This document shows, one piece after another, positions 12,935-20,095 of a stretch of 20,095 bases of DNA. Source of the DNA: DATKLX01 sp035542155 (GTDB lineage Bacteria > Chloroflexota > Anaerolineae > Anaerolineales > Anaerolineaceae). The notes under the pieces were generated by a model. The model did no database searches, was not told where the DNA came from, and saw nothing but the letters and a program-made list of their open reading frames with translations. The stretch spans positions 1 through 20,095 of the forward strand of contig DATKLX010000092.1 of assembly GCA_035542155.1 (NCBI GenBank), read 5' to 3'. The first letter of the stretch is position 1; each line of letters begins with the position of its first letter. The translations under genes were made by a program, and so were the position numbers.

Positions 12935-15900
12935 ATGGAAAAGCTTTTCGGTCTCGAGATGGTGACGATCGCCGGCGTTCTGAGCGCCATTCTCGCCGTG
13001 GTGATTCTCTGCCTGGTTTTAATTGCATGGCGCCGGCCGGTGTTTTTCAAGCTCGGCCTTCGTCCCATCCCGCGCCGTCCGTCGCAGTCGATCTTGATCG
13101 TCATGGGTCTGATGCTGGCGACGCTGATCATCACCGCCGCGTTTGTCACCGGCGATACGCTGTCACACACCATCCGCACAATCGCCATCCAGGGCATGGG
13201 GGAGATGGATGAGCAAATCCGAGTCAGCCGCGGGAGCACGGTTTCGCCCTATTTCAGAATGGCCCAGTACGAGTCGCTCTCGGCCCAACTGGCCGGATAC
13301 TCATTGGTGGACCGCCTCCTGCCGGCCATCAGTGAATCGGTGCCGGTGGTGAATTCCACCCGCCGCCGCAGCCTGCGCAGCCTGGCAGTCATGGGTCTGC
13401 GGCCAGAAGATGTCGCGGTGATCCCCGGGGAAGAAATCACGAACTTCGCTGGCGTTCCCCTCTCCCTGGCGGCGCTGGGAGCAAACGAGGTCTATCTCAA
13501 CGCCGGCGCGGCTGAAGCGCTCAGCGCGGCTCCCGGCGATTCGCTGGATATTTACGTCGGCAAATACCCCAAGACCTTCACCGTCCGGGATATTGCCGCG
13601 CGCGGCAAGGACCCGCGCCTGCTCCTCAGCCTGGTCCAGGCCCAGGGTTTATTTGGCCAGCGCAACCGGATCAACCTGATCGTGGTCTCCAACCAGGGCG
13701 ATGCCCTGGTTGGCGTTGCCCACAGCCAGGAGGTGACCTCGCACCTGCGCGGCCTGTTGAGCGATTCTACCGTGGCCGCCCAGCTCTATGCCTTTCTGGC
13801 CGGGGATCCCGCGGTGAGCAGCGCGCTGCGCAAGGCGGCCGGCCGCCTGGAGGGGAACACCAAAACAGATCTGCTGTCCCTGGCCGATGGCCTGCAGGCC
13901 GGCAGCCTCTCGCCCGAAACGCGCAGCCTCCTGGCCGACGAAGGCCTGGCCAACCGGGTGCAGTCGATCCTGACCGACGACGGCTGGGGCAGCGAGCGGC
14001 TGCGCGACAGGCTGTCGAGATATTTCAGCGATCTCTCCGACCTGGTCGTTGAAGAGAGCAAGCGCGATATTCTCAATAACAGCGATCTGGCCGCCAGCGC
14101 CTTCACCACCATCTTCGTGGTATCCGGCCTGTTCGGGATCACCGCCGGGCTGATCCTGATCTTCCTCATCTTCGTCATGCTGGCCGCCGAACGCAAGTCC
14201 GAGATGGGCATGGCCCGCGCCGTGGGCGCCCAGCGCAGCCACCTGGTGGAAATGTTCGTTTTCGAGGGGACGACCTATGACCTGGCCGCCGCCTTCGTGG
14301 GTGTGGCGTTAGGCGTGGGGGTCGGTTTGATCATCGCCGTGACCCTGGGCCAGGCTTTCGCCGGTATGGGTCTCACCATCCTCCCCGCGGTCAGCGCCCG
14401 CAGCCTGCTTGTATCTTTCTCGCTCGGCATGCTGGTGACTTTCGCCACCGTGCTGTTCTCCGCTAACCGCGTCAGCCATCTGAACATCGTCTCCGCTATT
14501 CGCGACTTGCCCGACCCACCTCACCCTCCAAGCTATTTGAGGGACCGCCTGCTGGGGCCGTTCCGGGCCATTGCCAAGGGTTTCCGGGAGTTTTTTCATT
14601 TGCGCATCCTCCCCGCGCTGCGCTCCTGGCTGGTCGGCCTGCCCCGCAGCCTGTTCCGCCTGGTGTGGCTGGGATTTACCAGCGGGCCGCTCACCCTCCT
14701 CCTCGGGCTGCTTCTGACGCCGGTTGGCATTCAGAACGCCAATGCCGCCGCCTACACCCTGGGGGTCTCGTTCGTGATCATCGGCGGAGCGCTGGTCCTG
14801 CGCGGGTTGTTCTCTCCCCTGGTTCGCCGGCTGGCCCGCGGCCGCTCCTGGGATCCGGTTGCTCTCCTCGACCGGGTTACCTTTACCCTGATGGGCCTGG
14901 CGCTGACCATTTTCTGGTCGCTGCCAACCAAATTTATGCAAGAAACATTTGGCATTCCGGATATGAGCGGCGGCCCGGAGATGCTCTTCATCTCCGGCAT
15001 CCTCCTCGTCGCCGGGGCCGTGCTGGTGATCATGTACAACACCGATCTGCTCTTACGCCTGATCCTGGCAATCCTCGGTGGGTCGCCGCGTTTCGCGCCG
15101 GTGCTGCGCATGGCCATCGCCTACCCGCTCTCCAGTCGCTTCCGCACCGGGATGACCATCGCCATTTTTGCCGTCATTACCTTCAGTGTGATCTTCATGG
15201 CTACTTTGTTCAAGGTGAATGAAGTCGTTCTGAACGATACCGAAAAATTCACCGGTGGATTTAACCTGCGCATCAATTACAGCAGCCATAACCCGATCAA
15301 AGATCTCTCCCGCGCGATCTCCAGGCAGCCAGATCTGCGCCGCGAGGATTATGATGTGATCGCCTCCCTGGTCACGCTGCCCGTGGAGCTCAAGCAGGGG
15401 CAGGCCGGGCGCTGGGCAGGGTACCTGGTCCAGGCCGCGGATGACCCTTATCTGAAGAACGTCGACTACGGCATCGGCGTCATGGCCGAGGGCTATACCT
15501 CGGCGGCTCAGATTTGGGAGACGGTCCGCACCCGGCCCGGCTACGCTGTGGTGGACCGCCTTGCGGTGCCTTCCCGCTCCTCCACCAACATCATGATCGG
15601 CGGCCCCGATTTCCGCATGCAGGGTGTCTATCTTGAAGACAAGACGATGAAACCAATCCTCCTCCAAGCGCGCGAGCCGAATACCCACGCATCGTTCGAG
15701 GTGACCGTGATCGGCGTCCTAGAACAGTCCGCGATCACCGGCTACGGCCTGATCACCTCGCAGGATACACTTAAAAAGGGGTTGGATAGCGAGCTGCCCT
15801 CGCCTGCTTACTACATCCGCCTGGCAAAAGGCGTCGACCCGGCGGCAACCAGCACGGCGCTGGAGGGTGATTTTTTGAAGAACGGCCTGGAGAGCACCGA

Positions 15901-16342
15901 CCTCGTCAAGGAACTGCGGGACTCTCTGGCGACCCAGTTCGTTTTCCAGAATCTCCTGCTGGGTTTCTTGATGGTGGGCCTGATCGTGGGGGTCGCCGCG
16001 CTAGGCGTCATCAGCACCCGCGCGGTCGTGGAGCGCCGCCAGCAGATCGGCATGCTGCGCGCCCTGGGGTTCCAGCGCGAGATGGTGAGCTGGATCTTCC
16101 TGGTCGAGTCGTCCTTCGTGTCTCTCCTGGGCATCGGTCTGGGGGTCGGCCTGGCTTTGATCCCGGCCTCCCAGGTGATCACGGATATGGCCGCCGATAT
16201 TCCTGGCATCACCTTCCAGGTTCCCTGGACCGAAATTGGCCTCGTGGCAGGACTGGCCTATACCATGACCTTCCTAACCACCTGGCTGCCCTCCGTTCAG
16301 GCCTCGCAGGTCACTCCAGCCGAAGCGCTGCGCTACGAGTAA
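12935..16342 (+). CDS. Large FtsX-like ABC permease with two FtsX modules
   Basis: This 1135-residue inner-membrane permease partners the ATPase just upstream. An extra N-terminal helix (~9-32) and a helix at ~54-72 precede a large extracytoplasmic domain (~75-385). The first FtsX module is at ~385-525, with the typical ERKSEMGMARAVGAQRSHL coupling segment. A central block of about six hydrophobic helices (~570-755) and a second extracytoplasmic domain (~760-995) follow. The second FtsX module (~1000-1135) has ERRQQIGMLRALGFQREMV and ends in a LTTWLPSVQAS segment. Two FtsX modules in one chain would replace the usual homo- or heterodimer. It probably moves lipids, lipoproteins or peptides, or transmits force to envelope enzymes; substrate is unknown. 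AGGAG in the end of the ATPase gene, nine bases before the ATG, implies coupled translation. Confidence 0.92.
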   Translation: MEKLFGLEMVTIAGVLSAILAVVILCLVLIAWRRPVFFKLGLRPIPRRPSQSILIVMGLMLATLIITAAFVTGDTLSHTIRTIAIQGMGEMDEQIRVSRGSTVSPYFRMAQYESLSAQLAGYSLVDRLLPAISESVPVVNSTRRRSLRSLAVMGLRPEDVAVIPGEEITNFAGVPLSLAALGANEVYLNAGAAEALSAAPGDSLDIYVGKYPKTFTVRDIAARGKDPRLLLSLVQAQGLFGQRNRINLIVVSNQGDALVGVAHSQEVTSHLRGLLSDSTVAAQLYAFLAGDPAVSSALRKAAGRLEGNTKTDLLSLADGLQAGSLSPETRSLLADEGLANRVQSILTDDGWGSERLRDRLSRYFSDLSDLVVEESKRDILNNSDLAASAFTTIFVVSGLFGITAGLILIFLIFVMLAAERKSEMGMARAVGAQRSHLVEMFVFEGTTYDLAAAFVGVALGVGVGLIIAVTLGQAFAGMGLTILPAVSARSLLVSFSLGMLVTFATVLFSANRVSHLNIVSAIRDLPDPPHPPSYLRDRLLGPFRAIAKGFREFFHLRILPALRSWLVGLPRSLFRLVWLGFTSGPLTLLLGLLLTPVGIQNANAAAYTLGVSFVIIGGALVLRGLFSPLVRRLARGRSWDPVALLDRVTFTLMGLALTIFWSLPTKFMQETFGIPDMSGGPEMLFISGILLVAGAVLVIMYNTDLLLRLILAILGGSPRFAPVLRMAIAYPLSSRFRTGMTIAIFAVITFSVIFMATLFKVNEVVLNDTEKFTGGFNLRINYSSHNPIKDLSRAISRQPDLRREDYDVIASLVTLPVELKQGQAGRWAGYLVQAADDPYLKNVDYGIGVMAEGYTSAAQIWETVRTRPGYAVVDRLAVPSRSSTNIMIGGPDFRMQGVYLEDKTMKPILLQAREPNTHASFEVTVIGVLEQSAITGYGLITSQDTLKKGLDSELPSPAYYIRLAKGVDPAATSTALEGDFLKNGLESTDLVKELRDSLATQFVFQNLLLGFLMVGLIVGVAALGVISTRAVVERRQQIGMLRALGFQREMVSWIFLVESSFVSLLGIGLGVGLALIPASQVITDMAADIPGITFQVPWTEIGLVAGLAYTMTFLTTWLPSVQASQVTPAEALRYE

Positions 16343-16439
16343 GCGCCTCCCCAATTGGGACTGTTCAAACTCCTCTGATCGCAGTACAACAGATGTAGTG
16401 ATATATCTTTCTCCATGAACGCTCACTATGCCGCAGCGA

Positions 16440-16447
16440 AAGGAGGG
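16440..16447 (+). promoter_or_regulatory. Strong Shine-Dalgarno site that selects a TTG start
   Basis: AAGGAGGG lies seven bases before TTG (16455) of the universal stress protein. No in-frame ATG exists at the expected N-terminus, so this near-perfect site fixes the rare start codon. Confidence 0.75.
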
Positions 16448-16454
16448 ATAAACC

Positions 16455-16877
16455 TTGTTCAAGAATATCCTGATCGCTTACGATGGCTCGGAGCATGCCC
16501 GGAAGGCTGTTGAGCTGGCCGCGAATCTTGTTCGCGAGCAGGGAAGCCAGTCCTGCCTGTGGATCGTGACCGTGATGGAAGAACCCGGTCATGAGTTAGG
16601 CGAGCCCTACCTCAGCAAGCTCATTGAGGAGCGCACCATCGCCGGGCAGGCTCTGCTAACCGAGGCAACGGAGCTGGCGAAAGACGGAGTAGATCTGCAT
16701 ACTGACCTTTTATTTGGCGCGCCCGCCGATTGCATCCTCCAGGCCGCCCAGACATGCGAGTGCGACCTGATCGTGATGGGCACCCGTGGTCACAGCTCGC
16801 TCCAGGAGGTGTTGGTAGGCAGCCAGGCTCAGAAAGTGGTCAGCAACGCTCCCTGCCCGGTGCTCATGGTGAAGTAA
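16455..16877 (+). CDS. Universal stress protein (UspA family, ATP-binding type)
   Basis: The 140-residue single-domain Usp starts FKNILIAYDGSEHA, the usual first strand with the conserved Asp. It carries the ATP-binding pattern G-x-x-G-(9 residues)-G-S as GTRG (109-112) and GS (122-123), and ends in the typical APCPVLMVK. Such cytoplasmic proteins bind ATP and modulate stress tolerance, usually as dimers. It begins at TTG, supported by AAGGAGGG. It lies 112 bases after the FtsX permease and points the same way, but the gap allows an independent promoter. A small ACCAG-GAAA-CTGGT hairpin with TCTTT follows at 16899-16917 and may end transcription. Confidence 0.92.
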   Translation: MFKNILIAYDGSEHARKAVELAANLVREQGSQSCLWIVTVMEEPGHELGEPYLSKLIEERTIAGQALLTEATELAKDGVDLHTDLLFGAPADCILQAAQTCECDLIVMGTRGHSSLQEVLVGSQAQKVVSNAPCPVLMVK

Positions 16878-16916
16878 AGGCCAGCCTGCTGGTCAAGTAC
16901 CAGGAAACTGGTTCTT

Positions 16917-17201
16917 TCATGTAGAAAGGCCCTCAATCAGGGAATGCAAAAAAGGTCCGGCCCAATCCGGGAAATCCCTGGCTTGCAACAGGGTGCTGTC
17001 TTTTCCTGACCGGTACAGCAGGATCTTCCCCACGATCAGGCTGGTTGGCCGGGGAATCGTGGGAATATAACAGCCCAACAGAACGGATTGAGGGGTGATG
17101 AACAACGGCAGGATCGTCAGCTCAATCTCAGGACATCGAAAATTGAGCACCAACGAGCTGATACTGTCCAGATTCCCCGTAAGGACCCACTCTTGATGCA
17201 T
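16917..17201 (-). CDS. Unrecognised small protein (possible detached C-terminal domain)
   Basis: From the ATG at 17201 the minus strand encodes 94 residues beginning MHQEWVLTGNLDS. It contains LNFRCPEIELTILPLF, LLGCYIPTIPRPTS, ILLYRSGKDSTLL and ARDFPDWAGPFLHSL. The composition (alternating hydrophobic strands, then a polar loop and an amphipathic end) looks like a genuine domain rather than chance. I cannot name the family. It is in the same frame as the Lon-like protease gene, whose stop lies 55 bases upstream, and would be co-transcribed with it. An in-frame TTG at 17240 is an alternative start; neither has a well-spaced ribosome site, so it may be the remnant of a longer gene. It lies tail-to-tail with the universal stress protein gene. 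Confidence 0.5.
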   Translation of the reverse strand: MHQEWVLTGNLDSISSLVLNFRCPEIELTILPLFITPQSVLLGCYIPTIPRPTSLIVGKILLYRSGKDSTLLQARDFPDWAGPFLHSLIEGLST

Positions 17202-17255
17202 TGTCCGGGTTGAACCTCCCAACCCGCGTTGCGTTTCCAAATCAGATTTCGTTCG

Positions 17256-19745
17256 TTAGCCGAACAACTCAGAACTGGCCTGCGATCCTGGAAGAGCTTC
17301 GCTTCCAGTTTTGTTTTTCCGTTTATTATGCTGGTTGCCATTCATCACCCGTGCAAACGCCTCCAATTGAGCTACGACCGCGTGGTTGAAGGTGCCCTGA
17401 GGATAATCCCCATTGGCCAGGCGCTCTCCAGGGATGCTGCCGGTTAAAATCATGATCGCATCATCCAGGGTTTGCGAGGTCCAGATGTGAAACATTTTTT
17501 GCTCGACGGCGTCAAGGATTTCTATAGGGAGCATCAAGTTTCGCTGGTTTGCAATCGGGATCACGACTCCCTGCTGGCCGGTCAGGCCTTTCTGTTGGCA
17601 GGTTCGAAAAAAGCCCTCGATCTTCTCGTTGACGCTGCCGATCGCCTGGATCTGGCCATGCTGGTTAATCGAACCCGTTATTGCCCGGCTCTGGTCGATC
17701 GGGATCCCAGAAATTGCCGAGAGCAACGCCAGCAGCTCGGCGGCCGAGGCGCTGTCTCCCTCGATCTCATCATAGGATTGTTCAAAGGTCAGGCTCGCGG
17801 TCAGGTTGAGAGGCCATTTTTGCCCGTAACGCTCACCCAGGAACCCGCTGATGATCAGCACTCCCTTCGTATGGATCGGTCCACTCAGCCTGGCCTGACG
17901 CTCGATGTCGATTACCCCCATCTGACCTGCCCATACGGATGCCGTCACCCGGTTTGGACGCCCAAAAGCATAATCCCCCAGATCGCTGACGGAGAGCGCG
18001 TTAATCTGCCCCACTGCCGAACCGGTGACATCCACCATCAGAGTATTTTCCTGGATCAGTCCCTGAATGCGTTCCTCCACCAGGTTGCTGCGGAAGATCC
18101 GCTCATCCAGCGCTTTTTGGACGGCGTGGGCATCAACGATTGTCTGGCCGTCCTTTTGGGCCCAAAAGGATGACTCGCAGATGAGATCGGCGATAATCCC
18201 GAACTGTGTGGAAAGTTTTTCCTGGCTTTCCACCATCCGGGATCCCTGCTCAATGATGCGGGCGACTGCGCTCCGGTCGAAGGGCAGCAAATGGTTTCGA
18301 TCAATGACCGATTTGATAAACTGGGCATATTCCAGCTCGCTCTGAGCGTTGCGCTCCATGTCGATGGCAAACTCAGCCCGGATTTTGAAGAGCTTGGCAA
18401 AATCCTCATCGTAAGCCCTGAGCAAATAATATAATGCAGGCGTACCCACCAGGATCACCTTGACATTGAGCGGGATCGGTTCCGGCTCCAGGGTAGCTGT
18501 GCTGACCAGGCCCATCTGGCTACCCAGCTCCAGGATACGGATTTCGCCATCGTGCAGAACCCGTTTCAGCCCTTCCCAGGCATAAGGATTGATGAGTACA
18601 TCCCGGGCTGGCAGGATCAGGTACCCACCGTTCGCGCGGTGCAGCGCGCCGGCGCGGATCTTGGAAAAATCAGTATACGAAGCCCCGAAAACGATATCGT
18701 GCTCGATGGTTCCCAGAAGATTGTAATAAGTAGGCTGGTTCTCGACGATAACCGGTGCAGTCGGACGGTCCGCATTGTTGACCAGCACATTGACCTGATA
18801 CCGTATGGCCCACACTTTTTCTTCCAGGGGGTTTTGCCCGGTTTTTTCCTCCGGGCGAAACCGGCTGATGTTGTGGACAATATCCGTCTGCACCTGATCG
18901 AGGTAAGCGAGAACCGATTGAATAGCGGCGTACTTTGACTTCAGATCATCGATTCCAGGCTGGATGACGAAAAGGGAGGTGCGCTGATCCAGATCCTGGA
19001 TCATCTCATTCGTGGTCTGCTCAATACCACGCTTTTTTGCCAGCGCCCTTTCCATGACTTCGGATAGTTTCACCTGTATTTGCCGGAGCTTTTCTTTCTG
19101 ATCCTCAGGTAACTTTTCAAATTCGTCCGGCGAGATCAGGTTTCCGTTGATGCCTGGGCCCAAAAAGAGACCGTAGGGTGTTTTCATGAGGACAAATCCA
19201 TACTGGCGGGCGTTTTCTTCCAATTGATTCAGCTCCTGGTCAAGCTTTTCTCTCATCGCGTTCAAAAGCCGCTCACGCTCCTGGTTATATTCCTCGCTCA
19301 TGAATACGCGCGGAAGATTGAGCTTGCATTCAGAGATGAAGACGAGCATATCCTTGCAAAACTCGGCTGCCCGACCTGCCGGCAGCCGGAGGGCAAGGGG
19401 ATGGCGGAGATCGTCAAAGTTGTTGACGTAGCACCAGTCGTCCGGAGCAGGGGTCAGCGCAGCTTTTCGCTGCAAATAATCAAGGGTGAGCGAACTTCGG
19501 CCTGAATCAGGAATGCCAAGGACGAAAATGTTATAACCAATCCCGCCGACCTCAACCCCCAGCTCGAGGGCGCGAAAAGCACGTGGCTGTCCGATCACAT
19601 CCTTCAAATCAGGCAGCTCATCGGTCGTGTTGAAGGGAAGATCATTCGGGTTGCACAGGCGGGAAAGTTTACCCCAAGAGAGCTCTTCAACAATATGAAA
19701 AGTGATCCGCGAATTGATGGGACTTTCTGGCTGAATGGATGTCAT
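17256..19745 (-). CDS. Lon-like serine protease with degenerate AAA+ motifs (AAA_32 / LonC-like, MEROPS S16)
   Basis: This 829-residue cytoplasmic protein joins an AAA_32-type domain to a Lon protease domain. The Walker A position reads GIPDSGRSS (77-85), with Arg83 instead of Lys. The usual Walker B region reads HRANGGYLILPARD (369-382) without a DE pair. Residues ~150-290 are a long, partly coiled-coil insertion. The protease has the Ser-Lys dyad: S667 in EGDSASAAEL and K708 in GSVNEKIEG. It probably degrades damaged or unfolded proteins. Degenerate Walker motifs suggest weak or no ATP use, as known for LonC-type enzymes, although arginine in this loop also occurs in AAA_32 relatives. AAGGAGG before the ATG confirms the start. 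The last ~30 residues are a polar tail. A consensus promoter and structured leader lie upstream. Confidence 0.9.
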   Translation of the reverse strand: MTSIQPESPINSRITFHIVEELSWGKLSRLCNPNDLPFNTTDELPDLKDVIGQPRAFRALELGVEVGGIGYNIFVLGIPDSGRSSLTLDYLQRKAALTPAPDDWCYVNNFDDLRHPLALRLPAGRAAEFCKDMLVFISECKLNLPRVFMSEEYNQERERLLNAMREKLDQELNQLEENARQYGFVLMKTPYGLFLGPGINGNLISPDEFEKLPEDQKEKLRQIQVKLSEVMERALAKKRGIEQTTNEMIQDLDQRTSLFVIQPGIDDLKSKYAAIQSVLAYLDQVQTDIVHNISRFRPEEKTGQNPLEEKVWAIRYQVNVLVNNADRPTAPVIVENQPTYYNLLGTIEHDIVFGASYTDFSKIRAGALHRANGGYLILPARDVLINPYAWEGLKRVLHDGEIRILELGSQMGLVSTATLEPEPIPLNVKVILVGTPALYYLLRAYDEDFAKLFKIRAEFAIDMERNAQSELEYAQFIKSVIDRNHLLPFDRSAVARIIEQGSRMVESQEKLSTQFGIIADLICESSFWAQKDGQTIVDAHAVQKALDERIFRSNLVEERIQGLIQENTLMVDVTGSAVGQINALSVSDLGDYAFGRPNRVTASVWAGQMGVIDIERQARLSGPIHTKGVLIISGFLGERYGQKWPLNLTASLTFEQSYDEIEGDSASAAELLALLSAISGIPIDQSRAITGSINQHGQIQAIGSVNEKIEGFFRTCQQKGLTGQQGVVIPIANQRNLMLPIEILDAVEQKMFHIWTSQTLDDAIMILTGSIPGERLANGDYPQGTFNHAVVAQLEAFARVMNGNQHNKRKNKTGSEALPGSQASSELFG

Positions 19746-19775
19746 CGCTGCCTCCTTTTCTCCGGGATATGAAAA

Positions 19776-19810
19776 GCCGCCCGAATTCCAATCGGGCGGC
19801 CCAATTTTTT
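19776..19810. terminator. Bidirectional terminator-like hairpin in the Lon-like gene leader
   Basis: GCCGCCCGA (19776-19784) pairs with TCGGGCGGC (19792-19800) around ATTCCAA. On the plus strand CCAATTTTTT follows; on the minus strand TTTTC follows. It lies 30 bases before the Lon-like start codon and downstream of its promoter, so it may attenuate that gene, or it may stop plus-strand readthrough. Confidence 0.6.
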
Positions 19811-19887
19811 CTCGCCGATCTGCAGGACTGCGGCCGCAGGGTCACTGGCGAAAAGACTGCTGTGTATTTGATTTGCGATTTAAATTC

Positions 19888-19916
19888 AGTATAGGACAAA
19901 AAAAATACAGCGTCAA
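19888..19916 (-). promoter_or_regulatory. Strong sigma-70 promoter of the Lon-like protease gene
   Basis: On the minus strand TTGACG (19916-19911) is followed after exactly 17 bases, including a run of eight T, by TATACT (19893-19888). Transcription would start near 19881, giving a leader of about 135 bases. This is one of the two best promoters in the window. Confidence 0.75.
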
Positions 19917-19990
19917 GGGGATGAAACAGCTCATCCTGAACAGTATGCATTCGCGTATCTGTCCCAAAGCTGGTAGGTTTTGAAAAAAGA

Positions 19991-20042
19991 GCAAGCTCGC
20001 AGTAAGATAGATTCGCCAAAACCTTCTTACTAAAGAGCTTGC
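19991..20042 (+). repeat. Two-part inverted repeat directly before the last ATG
   Basis: GCAAGCTC (19991-19998) pairs with GAGCTTGC (20035-20042), and inside it AGTAAGA (20001-20007) pairs with TCTTACT (20025-20031). The hairpin ends one base before the ATG at 20044. It may be the end structure of an insertion sequence or may hide the start site of that gene. Confidence 0.55.
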
Positions 20043-20043
20043 C

Positions 20044-20095
20044 ATGTCTATTGTCCTCCTGCAACTGCCCGAAGTCAAGTATTCTCAAACCCAAC
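20044..20095 (+). CDS. Possible start of a gene, perhaps a transposase (partial at window edge)
   Basis: An ATG opens a frame to the window edge reading MSIVLLQLPEVKYSQTQ. The style (short hydrophobic strand, then LPEVK and a polar stretch) resembles the N-terminus of some insertion-sequence transposases that continue into a zinc finger, but 17 residues cannot prove this. There is no Shine-Dalgarno sequence; instead a hairpin reaches to one base before the ATG, as could occur near an element end. It is divergent from the Lon-like gene. Confidence 0.3.
   Translation, partial: MSIVLLQLPEVKYSQTQ

Noticed and set aside
19687..20094. 135-codon minus-strand frame at the right edge
   Set aside because: It overlaps the Lon-like start, its promoter and its leader. 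The residues show no protein-like pattern.

Overview
The window looks like a chromosomal segment from a GC-rich, free-living bacterium, most likely a member of the Chloroflexota (Anaerolineae-like). This is an inference from gene style: a STAND-type NTPase with WD40 repeats, a very long two-module FtsX permease next to its ATPase, a Lon-like protease with degenerate Walker motifs, and myo-inositol catabolism genes. No rRNA, tRNA or CRISPR array was seen.

Left part (1 to about 5.6 kb) is accessory and partly decayed. It opens with the end of an IS66-type insertion sequence (transposase N-terminus and a terminal GTAA repeat). A pyrimidine-rich gene-free stretch follows, then an intact WbaP-like sugar-phosphate transferase for exopolysaccharide initiation. 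After it come a short TPR protein, probably a gene fragment with a frameshift, and a strong palindromic terminator. Then come the remains of a DUF2812 protein, converging head-on with the remains of a STAND-NTPase/WD40 protein. A small intact secreted protein of unknown function and two hairpins follow. Last is a 34-codon LacI-family DNA-binding-domain fossil lying directly behind a consensus sigma-70 promoter.

Centre (5.66 to 10.1 kb) is a tight operon, iolD-iolA-iolG. These genes encode the THcHDO hydrolase, methylmalonate/malonate semialdehyde dehydrogenase and an inositol-2-dehydrogenase-like oxidoreductase. iolE, iolB, iolC, iolJ and a transporter are absent from the window, so the pathway is only partly encoded here. 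The LacI fossil in the leader suggests that a local repressor was lost.

Right part (10.1 to 20.1 kb) has the look of stable core or semi-core genes. A pore-loop ion channel has its own promoter and is translationally coupled to a CoA-binding (YccU-like) protein. Next is an ABC ATPase plus giant FtsX permease pair of the MacB/LolCDE type, then a universal stress protein. On the minus strand there is a Lon-like (AAA_32/LonC-like) protease with a strong promoter and a structured leader, followed in the same frame by a small ORF of unknown function. The right edge holds a hairpin and the possible start of another gene, perhaps a transposase.
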